Positions 5,378 to 5,678 of a stretch of DNA of 5,678 nucleotides are shown in pieces. The stretch covers positions 1-5,678 of the forward strand of contig JAITEJ010000077.1 of NCBI GenBank assembly GCA_031282095.1, read 5' to 3'. The notes under the pieces were generated by a model, which did no database searches, was not told the origin of the DNA, and worked only from the letters and a program-made list of their open reading frames with translations. The number at the start of each line of letters is the position of its first letter. The first letter of the stretch is position 1. This stretch comes from Clostridiales bacterium. Lineage in GTDB: Bacteria; Bacillota_A; Clostridia; Christensenellales; CAG-917. A program made the position numbers and the translations under genes.

Positions 5378-5678
5378 ATGAAAGACTCATCGGTAAAAAA
5401 AATAGTGCTGGCTTATTCGGGAGGGTTGGACACGTCCGTAATCATTCCCTGGCTTAAGGAAAATTACGAGAACCCGGAAATTATCGCCGTATCCGGCGAC
5501 GTCGGGCAGACGGGAGAGCTTGACGGTTTGGAAGAGAAGGCCCTTAAAACGGGAGCGTCCAAGCTTTACGTAGAGGATCTCAAGACCGAATTTGTGCGGG
5601 ACTACATCTTCCCCACGCTGAAAGCCGGGGCGAAATATGAAAACACTTATTTACTCGGCACATCTTTCGCGCGTCCCA
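5378..5678 (+). CDS. argG: Argininosuccinate synthase, N-terminal 100 residues (runs off window)
   Basis: The enzyme joins citrulline and aspartate using ATP to make argininosuccinate, the penultimate step of arginine biosynthesis in the cytoplasm. The start ATG at 5378 has GGAG (5367-5370) 7 nt upstream. The 100 visible residues are typical of Arg[10 protein letters not shown] (residues 12-20) is the N-type ATP pyrophosphatase P-loop, and IAVSGDVGQ (36-44) is the next strand and loop. [15 protein letters not shown] (86-100) is the conserved citrulline- and ATP-site segment. Full-length ArgG is about 400 residues, so roughly three quarters lies beyond the window and no frameshift is visible. 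argH often follows argG in Bacillota, but this cannot be seen here. Expression is probably driven by the promoter at 4988-5016 through a long leader that may be regulated. Confidence 0.97.
   Translation, partial: MKDSSVKKIVLAYSGGLDTSVIIPWLKENYENPEIIAVSGDVGQTGELDGLEEKALKTGASKLYVEDLKTEFVRDYIFPTLKAGAKYENTYLLGTSFARP

Overview
The window looks like chromosomal DNA from an uncultured, gut-type Bacillota (Clostridia-like) bacterium. The basis is indirect: two BspA-family leucine-rich-repeat (LRR_5) genes of a kind common in gut Clostridia, strong GGAG-type Shine-Dalgarno sites, sigma-70-type promoters, and AT-rich intergenic DNA mixed with many CGCG runs. No rRNA or other marker is present, so this placement is an inference. 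I see no tRNA, rRNA, CRISPR array, transposase or phage gene.

Layout: (1) 1-1113, plus strand, is the 3' part of a large LRR_5 protein whose start lies outside the window. A strong hairpin terminator follows at about 1143-1185. (2) 1114-1735 is non-coding and holds a tandem array of an 81-bp unit (about 1205-1614). Each unit carries a small hairpin, and a related hairpin sits on the stop codon of the next gene. (3) 1736-3052, minus strand, is a complete second LRR_5 protein of 438 residues. It has a lysine-rich head, no signal peptide, eleven exact 23-residue repeats, and a cysteine at the same place in each. (4) 3053-3296 is its upstream region. (5) 3297-4565, minus strand, is a membrane-anchored alpha/beta hydrolase with a complete catalytic triad and a low-complexity insert of about 105 residues. 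(6) 4566-5377 is an 812-bp divergent intergenic region. It holds two copies of a 36-bp repeat that look like promoters firing toward the hydrolase, an AT-rich block with palindromes, a near-consensus promoter firing toward argG, a hairpin in the argG leader, and three copies of a GCGCGCGTAYG-type motif spaced 68-70 bp apart. (7) 5378 to the end, plus strand, is the first 100 residues of argininosuccinate synthase (argG).

How the genes relate: argG belongs to arginine biosynthesis and has its own promoter and a leader of about 355 nt. The hydrolase is divergent from argG and probably independent of it. The two LRR genes are convergent. They have different repeat chemistry, one irregular and cysteine-poor, the other regular with a cysteine ladder, so they are not a recent duplication. 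I do not see a defined multi-gene defence or biosynthetic system. The most unusual content is in the intergenic DNA: the 81-bp hairpin array and the two sets of motifs spaced about 68-70 bp apart around the divergent promoters.
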